Positions 46,145 to 55,363 of a stretch of 64,000 nt of DNA are shown here, piece after piece. Position 1 is the first letter of the stretch, and each line of letters begins with the position of its first letter. Below the pieces are notes generated by a model, which worked only from the letters and a program-made list of their open reading frames with translations, was not told where the DNA came from and ran no database searches. This DNA comes from Marinobacter mobilis (GTDB lineage Bacteria; Pseudomonadota; Gammaproteobacteria; Pseudomonadales; Oleiphilaceae). Position numbers and translations under genes: made by a program. Location: contig NZ_FNNE01000006.1 of the NCBI RefSeq assembly GCF_900106945.1, positions 1 to 64,000 of the forward strand. Direction: 5' to 3'.

Positions 46145-47877
46145 TGCCAAGGAGAACCTGGAAGCCCCGAGCCGTCTGGGCGTTATTGATATGGCTGGCA
46201 TGGTCCTCGGTCTTGGCGCAGCAGGTGAGTGTTGTGGTTCAGGGCGATTATCCGGAACTGCAGGCGAACGCGGACGCTTTTATCGGCGACGTTGAAGGGC
46301 GCAGTGCCCAGCGTCTGCGTCGGTACGTGCCAACGGCGCTGACTCAGGTGCGGGAGGCGCTGAAGGCACTGGGCTACTACCAGCCGGAGCTCGAATGGAC
46401 CTTGAGGGATGACGGCTTGCCGACGGTGGTGATTAACGTTATCCCGGGCGAGCCGGTCCATGTCCGGTCGGTGACTGTGACCATTGAGGGGCCGGCCAAT
46501 TCGGATCCGGAGTTCCTGCCGGTACTGCCCGACAGGCCCGCCGTTGGCGATGTACTTCACCACGGTCACTACGACGCCTTGCAACAGCTGATCCGGAACC
46601 GGGCGATTCGCCTGGGGTATTTTGACAGCGAGTACCGGACCCATACCCTGGCTGTGAATCCGCAAGAGGGCTATGCGGACATCACTCTGGAGTTTGTCAG
46701 TGGCCAGCGTTATCGCCTCGGCAACGTCGACTTTGTCGGAGCGGAGGCGTTTGAGCGCGAGTTGCTGGCGCGCTTCGTTTCCATTGAGCCTGGTGAACTC
46801 TATCACGCAGACAAGATCGCCGCGCTCAATGCTGATCTCTCCAATAGCGGGTATTTTGCGCAGGTGCTGGTTGATGCCTCGCCGGACGAAGCCGAGGATC
46901 TGGAAATTCCTGTCAGTGTGCAGCTGACTGCCCGAGCTCCCCGCTCGGTGTCTGCCGGGGTCGGGTTTTCCACCGACGTGGGCCCACGCCTCAAGGGCAC
47001 CTGGCGGGAGCACTGGGTCAACCCAATGGGGCATCGTCGCGGAGCGGAAACAGAGCTATCGGAACCTCGCCAGAACGTCAGTGCGTGGTATGAAATCCCT
47101 CTCGACCCTCCCATGACCGACCTGATCCGTCTGAGCGCCGGCTACCAGATGGAAGATATCGAAGATGTGCAATCTGAGCGTCTGACCCTTGGCCAGCAGT
47201 GGCAGCATGAGCTGGACAGCGGTTGGTTGCAGATCCTGTCACTGCGGGCGGAAGGCGAACGTTATCGCATCGGTGGTGAACCCTCGTCGTTCAGTCGCCT
47301 GTTATTGCCCGGCATCAGCTATTCCTGGCTCACGGCGGATTCTCCGCTGGATCCGGCCAACGGCTTTCGTACCCAGTTCGACATTGCGGGGTCTCACCGG
47401 AAACTGCTGTCTGACGTCGACATTCTCCATGTTAATGTGCTGCTCAAAGGGATGGTCACCTTCTGGGATAACCATCGTTTGTTAACGCGCTTTCAGTTCG
47501 GCGGTGTGGCGACCAACAATTTTGATAATGTGCCGCCGTCACTGCGATTCTTTGCCGGAGGTGACCAGAGTGTGCGCGGCTATGCGTACGAGTCGCTCTC
47601 CCCCCGTGACGACAATGGCAACCTGGCTGGGGGGCGTTACCTGATCGTTGGCAGCGGAGAATACCAGTACAGCTTTGCTGAGCGCTGGCGCCTGGCGGCT
47701 TTCTTCGACCGTGGTAATGCCATTGATCACCTGACGGATACCCTGGTGGATGGTGTGGGTATTGGTATCCGCTGGGTGAGCCCGGTGGGCCCTCTGAAGT
47801 TTGATATCGCCAAGGGAATGGATGAAAACGCCGGCGGCGACTGGCGGATTCATTTCTCCATGGGACCAGAGCTATGA
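46144..47877 (+). CDS. tamA: Outer-membrane translocation and assembly module TamA
   Basis: Omp85-family barrel that works with TamB in inserting some outer-membrane proteins and in phospholipid transport. 577 residues: signal peptide (about 1-26, ending LAQ), three POTRA domains at about 27-260, then a 16-strand barrel with SAGVGFSTDVGPRL, the conserved GGDQSVRGYAYESLSPRD loop and PVGPLKFDIAKG. Start codon overlaps the hemolysin III-like gene by one base. Confidence 0.95.
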   Translation: MPRRTWKPRAVWALLIWLAWSSVLAQQVSVVVQGDYPELQANADAFIGDVEGRSAQRLRRYVPTALTQVREALKALGYYQPELEWTLRDDGLPTVVINVIPGEPVHVRSVTVTIEGPANSDPEFLPVLPDRPAVGDVLHHGHYDALQQLIRNRAIRLGYFDSEYRTHTLAVNPQEGYADITLEFVSGQRYRLGNVDFVGAEAFERELLARFVSIEPGELYHADKIAALNADLSNSGYFAQVLVDASPDEAEDLEIPVSVQLTARAPRSVSAGVGFSTDVGPRLKGTWREHWVNPMGHRRGAETELSEPRQNVSAWYEIPLDPPMTDLIRLSAGYQMEDIEDVQSERLTLGQQWQHELDSGWLQILSLRAEGERYRIGGEPSSFSRLLLPGISYSWLTADSPLDPANGFRTQFDIAGSHRKLLSDVDILHVNVLLKGMVTFWDNHRLLTRFQFGGVATNNFDNVPPSLRFFAGGDQSVRGYAYESLSPRDDNGNLAGGRYLIVGSGEYQYSFAERWRLAAFFDRGNAIDHLTDTLVDGVGIGIRWVSPVGPLKFDIAKGMDENAGGDWRIHFSMGPEL

Positions 47878-47887
47878 AGGAGTGGGG

Positions 47888-50800
47888 ATGAAGACGCGCC
47901 GTTTCCGCTGGCTACGGGTAGCCATGATCAGTCTGGTGGGGATTGGCGTATGGCTGCTGCTTGCGGTGACGGGGCTGCTGATTGCTCTGGGCAGCGATTC
48001 GGGTACCCGTTGGGTGTTGTCCCAGATCCCGGGTCTGGAGGTGGAGAATGGACAAGGTTCATTGTTCGGGCGCTGGCAGGCCGAGCAATTGCGCTGGCGT
48101 GGTTATGGGGTTGCGGCAGACCTGGCGTTTCCACTGGTAGACTGGTCTCCGGCCTGCCTTATTACCTTGACCGTGTGCCTGGACGAATTGTCGGTGGCGC
48201 AAACGAATGTGGAGATCCAGCCCTCACCGGATGAAACGGAGAGCGGCCCCTTCACTCTGTCATCCATTCAGTTGCCTGTTGATCTCGACGTTCGCCAGGT
48301 GACGCTGGGGGCGCTCACGGTTAACCAGTCGCTGATCTGGAGTCAGGTGAGCATCTCTGCTGAGGGGGTAGGCTCAGCCTGGCAGCTCCACCAGCTGAGC
48401 TATCGGCGCGAAGCGCTGGCGGTCAATGTCAGCGGCTGGCTGGAAACCCGCGGAGACTGGCCTCTGGCACTGGAGGTTACCGGTCAGTTGCCGCCGCCTT
48501 ATGGCGACCACTGGGAGCTGGCTCTGAATCTCAGTGGTAACGCCAGGAACCTTCGCGTTCAGGGGACCAGTGACGGCTATCTGCAGGCTGACATTCAGGG
48601 GCGTGTAGAGCCTTTTGAAGACAACCTGCCAGCGGAGCTGGCGGTACGCGCCCGCGAGTTCCTGGCGCTGGATACGTTGCCTGAAACCCTGATGTTGACG
48701 ACCATGGCGCTCAATCTGGATGGCTCCCTGGCGAACGGGTATCGCGCCCGTGCCGAAGGCAGTTTTGCAGGGGCTGGGGACGCTATTGGGGTAGCTGCTG
48801 CTGGTATTCTGACCGACGCAGGTGTTGACGATCTCAGGGTTACCCTGACGTCCGCTGAAGGGGGGCAAGCCCCGGGTCAGGTAACGCTGACCGGCGATAT
48901 GGACTGGCACGGTGGGCTGGTGGCGACCGCCGATATCGTTATGAATGCCTTCCCCTGGTATCAGCTTGTTCCTGAACTGGCTCCCCCACCGGTGGTGGTG
49001 GAAGCATTGCAGGGCGACATCCGCTACGACAATGGTCGCTACCAGGCGCATCTGAACACGCGGGTTAACGGCCCGCAGGGGCCTGCGGACCTGGAAGGGC
49101 TGGTGAACGGTGACCTGCAGGCGCTGACCCTTGAGGAGTTGCTCATAACCACCGGCGCGGGCAGGGCAAGTGGCAGGGGAGATCTTCAGTTTGCGGGCCC
49201 GCTGGCCTGGAATCTCGACCTGATTCTGCAACAGTTCAACCCGGGGTACTGGCTGCCGTTACTGGAAGCCAGTCTTGACGGCGAGGTTGCCAGCGAGGGG
49301 CAGTTCGGTGATGCGGGGTTGGTGATGGAGGCCCGCTGGGACATTGGTGGGCTGTGGCAATCGCACCCCGGAGCGAGTCAGGGGTTACTGAGCGTTGCCG
49401 ACGATGACTGGCGTCTGATGGACTTTTCACTGGCTGTTGGTAACAACCGGGTGAGTGGGCAGGGCCGCTGGAAGCAACAGATCGATGCACAGCTCAGCAT
49501 TGAGCTGCCTAGCCCTGAGCTGCTGGTTCCAGGGTTCCAGGGCCAGCTGCAGGGCGAGGTCAAAGCCAGGGGGGCGCTTAGCGAGCCCGAGGGAGACCTG
49601 ACACTGTCGGGGACGCAGATCAGCTGGCAGGACGAGGTCGAGGTCAGTCGGGTTAATCTGGTCGCCTCGTTGAGGGAAAGCCTGATGCTGGACGCCAACC
49701 TGAGGGTGTCGGGCCTGAGTGCCGGTGAACAGGGCATAGACTTGATGGAGGCCCGGTTCACCGGTAACCCGCAGCAACATGCCCTTGCGCTTGAGGCCAG
49801 TGCCGAGGCGCTGACAACGCGATTGAGGCTTGAGGGACGATGGTCCGATGGCTGGAAGGGCGTGCTCAGCCGTGGTGAGATCGAGCTACCGCAGGCGGAC
49901 CAGGTCTGGCAGCTTGATGGCCCCGCCGCGCTTACCTATCGGCCTGAAACCAGCGTGGAATTCGGGGCTCACTGCTGGAGCTGGCAGGAAAGCTCGGTCT
50001 GCGCAGGTGACCAGCTGCTCTGGCCGGATCTTGCGATTAACTATCAGCTCACGGACTTCCCCACCCGGGTTTTGGCCCCGCTGTTGCCGCCGAGTATACG
50101 CTGGCACTCGCAGCTGACCGGAAGCATGGCCATTGCGATGACCAATCAGGGGCCGGATGGTCAGATCGAACTGGCTGCTGATGCGGGTGAAGTTGGCGTG
50201 CTCGTCGGGGAAGAGTGGCAGGCTCTGGCCTACGACACGTTTAGCGTCAGCCTGGGCCTGAAGCCGGAGACCGCGCGGTTTGAGCTTGCCTTGTCGGGGC
50301 CGGAGGTGGGGCGGTTGTCGTCGACGCTGACATTGAACCCATCCAGTCCGGACTACCCCATGGCCGGAGAATTTGAGCTGGAAGGGCTGAATATAGCGCC
50401 GGTCGGACTGATGGCGGATCTTGAGGTGCTGGAAGGTACCATTGGCGGCAGCGGGCGTTTGTCAGGACCCTTGCTGCGCCCGGACATTACCGGTGAGCTT
50501 TACCTTACCCATGGTCGGTTGCTGGATCCCCGTATCCCGATCCCCATGGAAGAGATCGAATTGCAGCTGGGGCTGAATGGCCAGACTGCGGAGATCGACG
50601 GCCACTGGAAGAGCCATGAACGCAGTTCCGGGCAGCTTCGTGGAAGCTTCGACTGGCGCGAGACTCCGTTGCTTGAGCTGGCGGTGACCGGCCAGCGCCT
50701 GCCGTTCAGTTATGAACCCTATGCCAGTGTGGAGCTGGATCCGGACCTGATACTGCAGTACCGAGGTGGAGCGCTCACCGTCAAGGGCACTCTGGCCGTG

Positions 50801-51589
50801 CCCCGGGGACAGATTGCGATCAAGGAATTGCCGTCACAGGCGGTTACTGTCTCCAGTGATGAAGTGATTGTCGGGGCGGCGGCCGAGGATCCGGTGCTGC
50901 GCTCGCTGGTCATGGATGTGTGGGTGACGGTAGGCGCAGACCAGGTCACCTTCGATGGTTTCGGGATCCACGGTGACCTGAAGGGCGGCTTAAGGGTTGG
51001 CAATAACCTGGATGCCCGCGGGGTGCTTCAGCTCGAGGATGGCCATTTTGAGGCGTTTGGCACCGAGCTGGAGTTGCGGCGGGCGCGACTGGTGTTTGTG
51101 GGGTCGTTGACGGAGCCTTACCTTGACGTCGAAGCGGTACGAGTGGTGGACGAGGTGACCGCGGGCCTGCGCCTGACCGGTCCGGTCTCCGCGCCTGCTA
51201 CCGAGGTGTTTTCGGAACCGGCCATGTCCCAACCCAATGCCTTGTCCTATGTGATTCTTGGCCGGCCGCTGCAAACCGAAGGCGATCAGGGGCAGGTAGG
51301 GCAGGCCGCTATATCGCTGGGATTGTCGCGGGCCAGTCAGGTCACTGAAAAAATTGGCGATGAGCTGGGCATCGAACAGCTGGTTCTGGAAACCGAAGGT
51401 TCCGGAGAGGAGGCCTCGGTGGTTGCCAGTGGCTACCTGACCGAAGATCTCAGTGTGCGCTATGGTGTCGGTATCTTTGAGCCGATCTCCACGGTTGCCT
51501 TGCGCTATGACCTGGGGCGCTATTTCTACCTGGAAGCCGCCAGTGGTCTGGCTGCATCTCTGGACCTGTTCTATACCAGGGATTTCTAG
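47888..51589 (+). CDS. tamB: Translocation and assembly module subunit TamB
   Basis: 1233 residues. One N-terminal membrane helix (about 10-36), then a very long periplasmic stretch of short beta repeats, the hydrophobic-groove fold of AsmA/TamB lipid-transfer proteins, and the C-terminal DUF490 domain (RVGNNLDARGVLQLEDGH region, GRPLQTEGDQGQVGQAAI, ending ASLDLFYTRDF). The ATG at 47888 follows GAAGGAGTGGGG. It is 10 bases from tamA, the usual pair. Confidence 0.96.
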   Translation: MKTRRFRWLRVAMISLVGIGVWLLLAVTGLLIALGSDSGTRWVLSQIPGLEVENGQGSLFGRWQAEQLRWRGYGVAADLAFPLVDWSPACLITLTVCLDELSVAQTNVEIQPSPDETESGPFTLSSIQLPVDLDVRQVTLGALTVNQSLIWSQVSISAEGVGSAWQLHQLSYRREALAVNVSGWLETRGDWPLALEVTGQLPPPYGDHWELALNLSGNARNLRVQGTSDGYLQADIQGRVEPFEDNLPAELAVRAREFLALDTLPETLMLTTMALNLDGSLANGYRARAEGSFAGAGDAIGVAAAGILTDAGVDDLRVTLTSAEGGQAPGQVTLTGDMDWHGGLVATADIVMNAFPWYQLVPELAPPPVVVEALQGDIRYDNGRYQAHLNTRVNGPQGPADLEGLVNGDLQALTLEELLITTGAGRASGRGDLQFAGPLAWNLDLILQQFNPGYWLPLLEASLDGEVASEGQFGDAGLVMEARWDIGGLWQSHPGASQGLLSVADDDWRLMDFSLAVGNNRVSGQGRWKQQIDAQLSIELPSPELLVPGFQGQLQGEVKARGALSEPEGDLTLSGTQISWQDEVEVSRVNLVASLRESLMLDANLRVSGLSAGEQGIDLMEARFTGNPQQHALALEASAEALTTRLRLEGRWSDGWKGVLSRGEIELPQADQVWQLDGPAALTYRPETSVEFGAHCWSWQESSVCAGDQLLWPDLAINYQLTDFPTRVLAPLLPPSIRWHSQLTGSMAIAMTNQGPDGQIELAADAGEVGVLVGEEWQALAYDTFSVSLGLKPETARFELALSGPEVGRLSSTLTLNPSSPDYPMAGEFELEGLNIAPVGLMADLEVLEGTIGGSGRLSGPLLRPDITGELYLTHGRLLDPRIPIPMEEIELQLGLNGQTAEIDGHWKSHERSSGQLRGSFDWRETPLLELAVTGQRLPFSYEPYASVELDPDLILQYRGGALTVKGTLAVPRGQIAIKELPSQAVTVSSDEVIVGAAAEDPVLRSLVMDVWVTVGADQVTFDGFGIHGDLKGGLRVGNNLDARGVLQLEDGHFEAFGTELELRRARLVFVGSLTEPYLDVEAVRVVDEVTAGLRLTGPVSAPATEVFSEPAMSQPNALSYVILGRPLQTEGDQGQVGQAAISLGLSRASQVTEKIGDELGIEQLVLETEGSGEEASVVASGYLTEDLSVRYGVGIFEPISTVALRYDLGRYFYLEAASGLAASLDLFYTRDF

Positions 51590-51662
51590 CCGGTGAGGCG
51601 AGGCCACCGCTGATATATACTGGTTCAGATGCGGCTTTATTCTGCCGCCTGAGGTAGCTTCC

Positions 51663-51863
51663 ATGTTATTACATGATCAGCAGGTCCGCCTGACTCGCCG
51701 GGAGAGGGAGATTCTGCACCGGCTCACGGGTGTCGATCCACGCGACATAACCACCCGGGCCGAGCTCCGGAAATGGGCGGAGTGTTATCTGCAGTCCCTG
51801 CCTGGCGATGACCGTGAGATCAGCGCCATCAAGGATCTGTTGCGCCACCACCTTCCAGTCTAG
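51663..51863 (+). CDS. Small hypothetical protein
   Basis: 66 residues, helical and charged (VRLTRREREILHRLTG, then LRKWAECYLQSLPGDDRE), with a GAGGT site before the ATG. No family recognised. Its last 35 bases overlap the 3' end of the glutamine amidotransferase gene on the other strand. It could be a real small gene or chance; the codon pattern looks coding. Confidence 0.5.
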   Translation: MLLHDQQVRLTRREREILHRLTGVDPRDITTRAELRKWAECYLQSLPGDDREISAIKDLLRHHLPV

Positions 51864-52563
51864 CCAGTTTCCATTGTCGAGCGGCTTCCACCAGAGACGT
51901 AAAAATTCGCCGGTGACCACTGTGGTAGAGCAGGTACTCCGGGTGCCACTGAATGCCCAGTATCCAATGTTCATCAGTGGTTTCAATGCCCTGGACAAAC
52001 AGGTCGTTATCGACGGCCACCACCCGCAGGTTTCGCCCGAGAAGCTTGATCGCCTGACTGTGTATCCGATTGGCTCCAATGGACGTCGCCGGCATGATGT
52101 GGCCAAGCACACTGTCGTGGACCAGGCGGACCGTCTGTAAAGGAAAAAGCAGCGGATGGTGGCGGGTGTGGACGCGGAGTGGAGTGACGTCCTGGCACAA
52201 TGAGCCGCCCCGGTAAACATTGATCAGCTGAGCCCCACGGCAGATTCCCAGAACCGGGAGGTGAAGCTGTTCCGCTTGGCGGAGCAACTGCCAGTCGGTT
52301 TCATCCCGGGGAAAATCATAGCGTGCGGTCACCTCTGGTTCCTGACCGTAACGGCCGGGGTGAATGTGGGAGCCTCCAGACAACACCAGGCCATCCAGCA
52401 GCCCGACATTGATCCGGGAGCCCGGCCGGATGTAGACGCTGCCGGCTCCGGCGAGCTTCAACCCGAGGCTGATCAGTCTTTGCGGCGTTCCAGCCCGTCC
52501 CGGACCACTGATACCGATGGTCAGGCCGGGATGATCGGACCGGGTGACGGTGTTATGAGACAT
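51829..52563 (-). CDS. Class I glutamine amidotransferase-like hydrolase (PuuD/gamma-Glu-GABA hydrolase type)
   Basis: 244 residues from the ATG at 52563, which lies 11 bases inside the amidoligase gene. The nucleophile elbow VLGICRGAQLINVYRGG (Cys108) and the late GIQWHPEYLL (His207, Glu209) complete the Cys-His-Glu triad. The family hydrolyses gamma-glutamyl amides. Pairing with an amidoligase suggests it acts on the same gamma-glutamyl-type product, as noted for amidoligase/GATase gene pairs in the literature on this family. Confidence 0.88.
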   Translation of the reverse strand: MSHNTVTRSDHPGLTIGISGPGRAGTPQRLISLGLKLAGAGSVYIRPGSRINVGLLDGLVLSGGSHIHPGRYGQEPEVTARYDFPRDETDWQLLRQAEQLHLPVLGICRGAQLINVYRGGSLCQDVTPLRVHTRHHPLLFPLQTVRLVHDSVLGHIMPATSIGANRIHSQAIKLLGRNLRVVAVDNDLFVQGIETTDEHWILGIQWHPEYLLYHSGHRRIFTSLVEAARQWKLARLEGGGATDP

Positions 52564-53557
52564 AGCCTTTTGCGTGTAGCCACTGATCGCAGGCTTCGGT
52601 CCAGCCATGGGTCAGGTTGTGAAAACTCAGCCGCCGGCTTTCGCGGAAAGCCGTGAGCAACTCCTTGAGATCGGCTGCATTGGCAGCGACCTGTTCCAGT
52701 ACCACCCAATCATTCCAGACTACTGAAAAATGCCAGTCAGGATTGTCGATGTCGCAGTCCGGGAGGCGGTAATGCAGAGTTGGACGGGCCTTGATGCGGG
52801 GGTCGGAAACGTGCTCCTGGAGAAGCTCGCGGTTGAGATGGGCAAACAGCGGGAGCAGATCCAGGGCGCGGTTTCGGGTCGGATTATGGCGAAGGTAGTC
52901 CTCCATGAGCTGATTCAGGTCTGGTGCGTAACCGGGTTCGATCAGCTGATCAACGAACAGGCTGTCCCAGGGTTCGATGTAGCTGGTGAGCTTACGGCTG
53001 ATATCGAGTTGATGTCGTGATTTGAGCCAGTCGTACAGCGCCGCGAAGGCCTGCAGGTATCGAACCAGTGTTGGCGCCTCCAGATCCGGCAGCTCCGGAT
53101 TGAGCTGCAGACCAAAGGCATAATAGATGGCTTCCCGACTGCCAAGGGCCCCGGATTCCCGCAACTGGTTGCAGAGCCTTTCGATGCGCTCCAGCTTGGT
53201 GATCGGCAAGGGTGGGGTCACGATCTCCAGCGGCACAATCTTCTCGGCGGCGGCATCAATCAGCTGCAGAGCCTGGCCACCGAGTTCACGTATGGCCTCC
53301 GGCAGTTGCTCGTCCTGGAAATTGAGCTCCTTGATCGGATCCGAGTCCAGCTCAACCCCGAAGTCACCGAGGTCGGTGTGGATCGCGGTAATGTATCTCG
53401 ACACCGGCGTGGGGGCTCCGGGCAGTAGCTGGCAGAGCAGGTCAACCAGTCGGGCATAACTGAGCCCCGAGATCTCGATTTCAACCCCGACTCTGCGTTC
53501 TTGCTGGGACCGGGTCAGACGAATATCGGGTAACCGGCATTGCTGTTGAAGGCTCAA
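52553..53557 (-). CDS. Putative amidoligase (glutamine-synthetase/GCS-like fold)
   Basis: 334 residues from a TTG at 53557, chosen because GGGAGGA lies 8-13 bases upstream; a reading from 53638 has no such site. The fold belongs to the COOH-NH2 ligase group: RRVGVEIEISGLSYARL holds the metal-binding Glu pair, GVELDSDPIKEL and PLEIVTPPLPITKLERIERL follow, as in the amidoligase_2 family. It should join a carboxylate to an amine using ATP. It overlaps the amidotransferase gene. The natural substrate is not known. Confidence 0.8.
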   Translation of the reverse strand: MSLQQQCRLPDIRLTRSQQERRVGVEIEISGLSYARLVDLLCQLLPGAPTPVSRYITAIHTDLGDFGVELDSDPIKELNFQDEQLPEAIRELGGQALQLIDAAAEKIVPLEIVTPPLPITKLERIERLCNQLRESGALGSREAIYYAFGLQLNPELPDLEAPTLVRYLQAFAALYDWLKSRHQLDISRKLTSYIEPWDSLFVDQLIEPGYAPDLNQLMEDYLRHNPTRNRALDLLPLFAHLNRELLQEHVSDPRIKARPTLHYRLPDCDIDNPDWHFSVVWNDWVVLEQVAANAADLKELLTAFRESRRLSFHNLTHGWTEACDQWLHAKGYVS

Positions 53558-53684
53558 ACTCTGTTCCTCCCTGTGGTGTCGACACCACCCCTTCGGGCCA
53601 ACCCGGCGTTCAGACGCTGGCGGTGAACCCCTATGCAACCATTGCAGTCGCTTGCCTGTAAACCGTTGTTGATCAAAAAGGGGG

Positions 53685-53713
53685 TTTACACTGGATAAAA
53701 CACTGTATATATT
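53685..53713 (+). promoter_or_regulatory. lexA sigma-70 promoter
   Basis: TTTACA (53685-53690), 17-base spacer, TATATT (53708-53713). A weak LexA box overlaps the -10, so LexA binding would block RNA polymerase. Confidence 0.75.
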
Positions 53714-53718
53714 TTCGT
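53703..53718 (+). promoter_or_regulatory. Weak LexA box 1 upstream of lexA
   Basis: CTGTATATATTTTCGT has a perfect left half (CTGTATATAT) but a poor right half compared with CTGT-N8-ACAG. It overlaps the -10 box. Confidence 0.5.
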
Positions 53719-53720
53719 TA

Positions 53721-53736
53721 CTGTATAAAAAAACAG
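53721..53736 (+). promoter_or_regulatory. Consensus LexA box 2 upstream of lexA
   Basis: CTGTATAAAAAAACAG matches CTGT-N8-ACAG exactly, ten bases before the lexA ATG, so it would also cover the ribosome-binding region of the DNA. Two operators before lexA is the usual self-regulation design. Confidence 0.9.
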
Positions 53737-53745
53737 GATCGCTTT

Positions 53746-54354
53746 ATGAAGCTCACTGCAAGGCAAAGTCAGGTTCTGGACATTATCCGGCGCTATCTTG
53801 ACGAAACCGGGTACCCGCCAACCCGTGCCGAAATTGCCGCCGAACTGGGGTTCCGCTCGGCCAACGCCGCCGAGGATCATCTGCGAGCGCTTGCCCGTAA
53901 GGGTGCGATCGAGATGGTGCCGGGTGCAAGCCGGGGTATTCGTCTGCCAGAGGCCGAAGAGGACCTGGGGCTGCCGGTAATCGGGCAGGTGGCTGCGGGC
54001 AGTCCGATCCTAGCCCAGGAGCATATCGAGGATCACTGCACGCTGAAGCCGGAGTTCTTTTCCCCGTCCGCGGATTATCTGCTCCGTGTGCGCGGGATGA
54101 GCATGAAGGACATCGGCATTCTCGATGGCGACCTGCTGGCGGTTCATCGCACCCAGGATGTCCATAACGGGCAGGTTGTGGTGGCCAGGGTCGGTGATGA
54201 GGTGACCGTAAAGCGCTTCCGGAAGGAAGGCTCAAAGGTTCTGCTCATTGCCGAGAACGAAGAGTTCGCTCCCATCGAAGTGGATTTGCGCGAACAGGAG
54301 CTCTACATCGAGGGGCTTGGCGTTGGGGTGATTCGTCGCTCTGATCTCCACTGA
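53746..54354 (+). CDS. lexA: SOS repressor LexA
   Basis: Represses SOS genes and self-cleaves on RecA filaments. 202 residues with the winged-helix N-terminal domain ([21 protein letters not shown]), the cleavage site Ala84-Gly85 (QVAAGSPI), and the catalytic Ser119 (VRGMSMKD) and Lys156 (VTVKRF), in the same numbering as E. coli LexA. Followed by sulA after 64 bases. Confidence 0.99.
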   Translation: MKLTARQSQVLDIIRRYLDETGYPPTRAEIAAELGFRSANAAEDHLRALARKGAIEMVPGASRGIRLPEAEEDLGLPVIGQVAAGSPILAQEHIEDHCTLKPEFFSPSADYLLRVRGMSMKDIGILDGDLLAVHRTQDVHNGQVVVARVGDEVTVKRFRKEGSKVLLIAENEEFAPIEVDLREQELYIEGLGVGVIRRSDLH

Positions 54355-54418
54355 TCGTTCGTTTACGGACGTAAAACCAATCCCGGTCGGGATGTTGACG
54401 AGTAATGTGAGGGTAAAC

Positions 54419-54946
54419 ATGGAACAGCTCAGCTTTAATCAGAATCTGGCGTGTGCCCAACCGGTTTCCGGATTCGCCCGCGCTTCACGTCCGGCCGGCG
54501 AGCGGGTTGTAGGCTCGGTATCGGTGAAACCTGCTGTTGGTCGCACCCCGCAGGTTACTCGTCGGCACGATCAGGGTGATGCCGGGACGGGGGCGGGAAA
54601 TGTCACTGAGATCATTTTACCGGAAGGGCAGGTGGAGAATTTTCAGTTGTTGCTGCCCATGCTGACCCAGCTCAACCAGGAGAAACGCTGGCTGGCACTG
54701 ATAGATCCGCCTGCCGCGCTGGTCAGTCGCTGGCAGACCATGCATGGAATCGTTGCCAGCGAGTTGCTGGTGCTGCGTTCCACTGCTGAATATTCCACTC
54801 AGGCTCTGGCTGAGCGGGCGTTGAGTGCAGGTACCTGCCACGCGGTGGTGATGTGGACCTCGAAGCTGGGCAAGGGGGCTTTCGATGCGCTTCGCGAATC
54901 CTCCGCGCTAGGCAACAGTCATGGGGTGGTGCTGCGCCAGCGCTGA
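54419..54946 (+). CDS. sulA: SOS cell-division inhibitor SulA
   Basis: Blocks FtsZ assembly during DNA damage. The ATG at 54419 after GTGAGGG gives 175 residues: a low-complexity N-terminal tail, then the RecA-like SulA core (TEIILPEGQVENFQLLLPM, RWLALIDPP, LLVLRSTAEYSTQALAERAL, HAVVMWTSKL). It has no obvious LexA box of its own and is probably read from the lexA promoter, as in Pseudomonas. Confidence 0.9.
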   Translation: MEQLSFNQNLACAQPVSGFARASRPAGERVVGSVSVKPAVGRTPQVTRRHDQGDAGTGAGNVTEIILPEGQVENFQLLLPMLTQLNQEKRWLALIDPPAALVSRWQTMHGIVASELLVLRSTAEYSTQALAERALSAGTCHAVVMWTSKLGKGAFDALRESSALGNSHGVVLRQR

Positions 54947-55046
54947 TTCGCTTTGTGCGGCCTGAATGGGGCGAGGTGTCAGTTTATCGCAGTGGATATC
55001 AGGAGGAGCCGGGACCTCCCAGGTGGCAAATCCCGGACGGTATTAA

Positions 55047-55307
55047 TCAGTGCAGGGTATAAGACGGACGGGTTTCCACGGTATCGTTGTCGTCGTCTTC
55101 CCAGTCAATGTCGTGGCTGATGTTGCCTACGGCTTCAATTCCGGCGGCAATCATGGCCTTGGCAACGGCCATGTCACGATCGTCCAGCATGTCCCTGGCT
55201 TCCGGGGAGAACGAAATTTTTACCAGTGGTGCGCTGTCGTCATCAATGCGACGGAGTGCATAGTCTCCGTTCGTCAGCTGCACAATTTCAAAATAAGATG
55301 GTGACAT
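55047..55307 (-). CDS. Small conserved-type hypothetical protein
   Basis: 86 residues, acidic, with a compact alpha/beta look (FEIVQLTNGDYALRRI, then LVKISFSPEARDML and an acidic DWEDDDND tail). Pseudomonas genomes carry a small gene of this type at the same place beside lexA-sulA (from memory). Function unknown. On the minus strand, just after the DUF6586-like gene. Confidence 0.75.
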   Translation of the reverse strand: MSPSYFEIVQLTNGDYALRRIDDDSAPLVKISFSPEARDMLDDRDMAVAKAMIAAGIEAVGNISHDIDWEDDDNDTVETRPSYTLH

Positions 55308-55363
55308 CGGCTTGGCCTTTCACTTGCTAAAATCTGGGTGCGTCGGTAGGTGGATGCGCTGCA

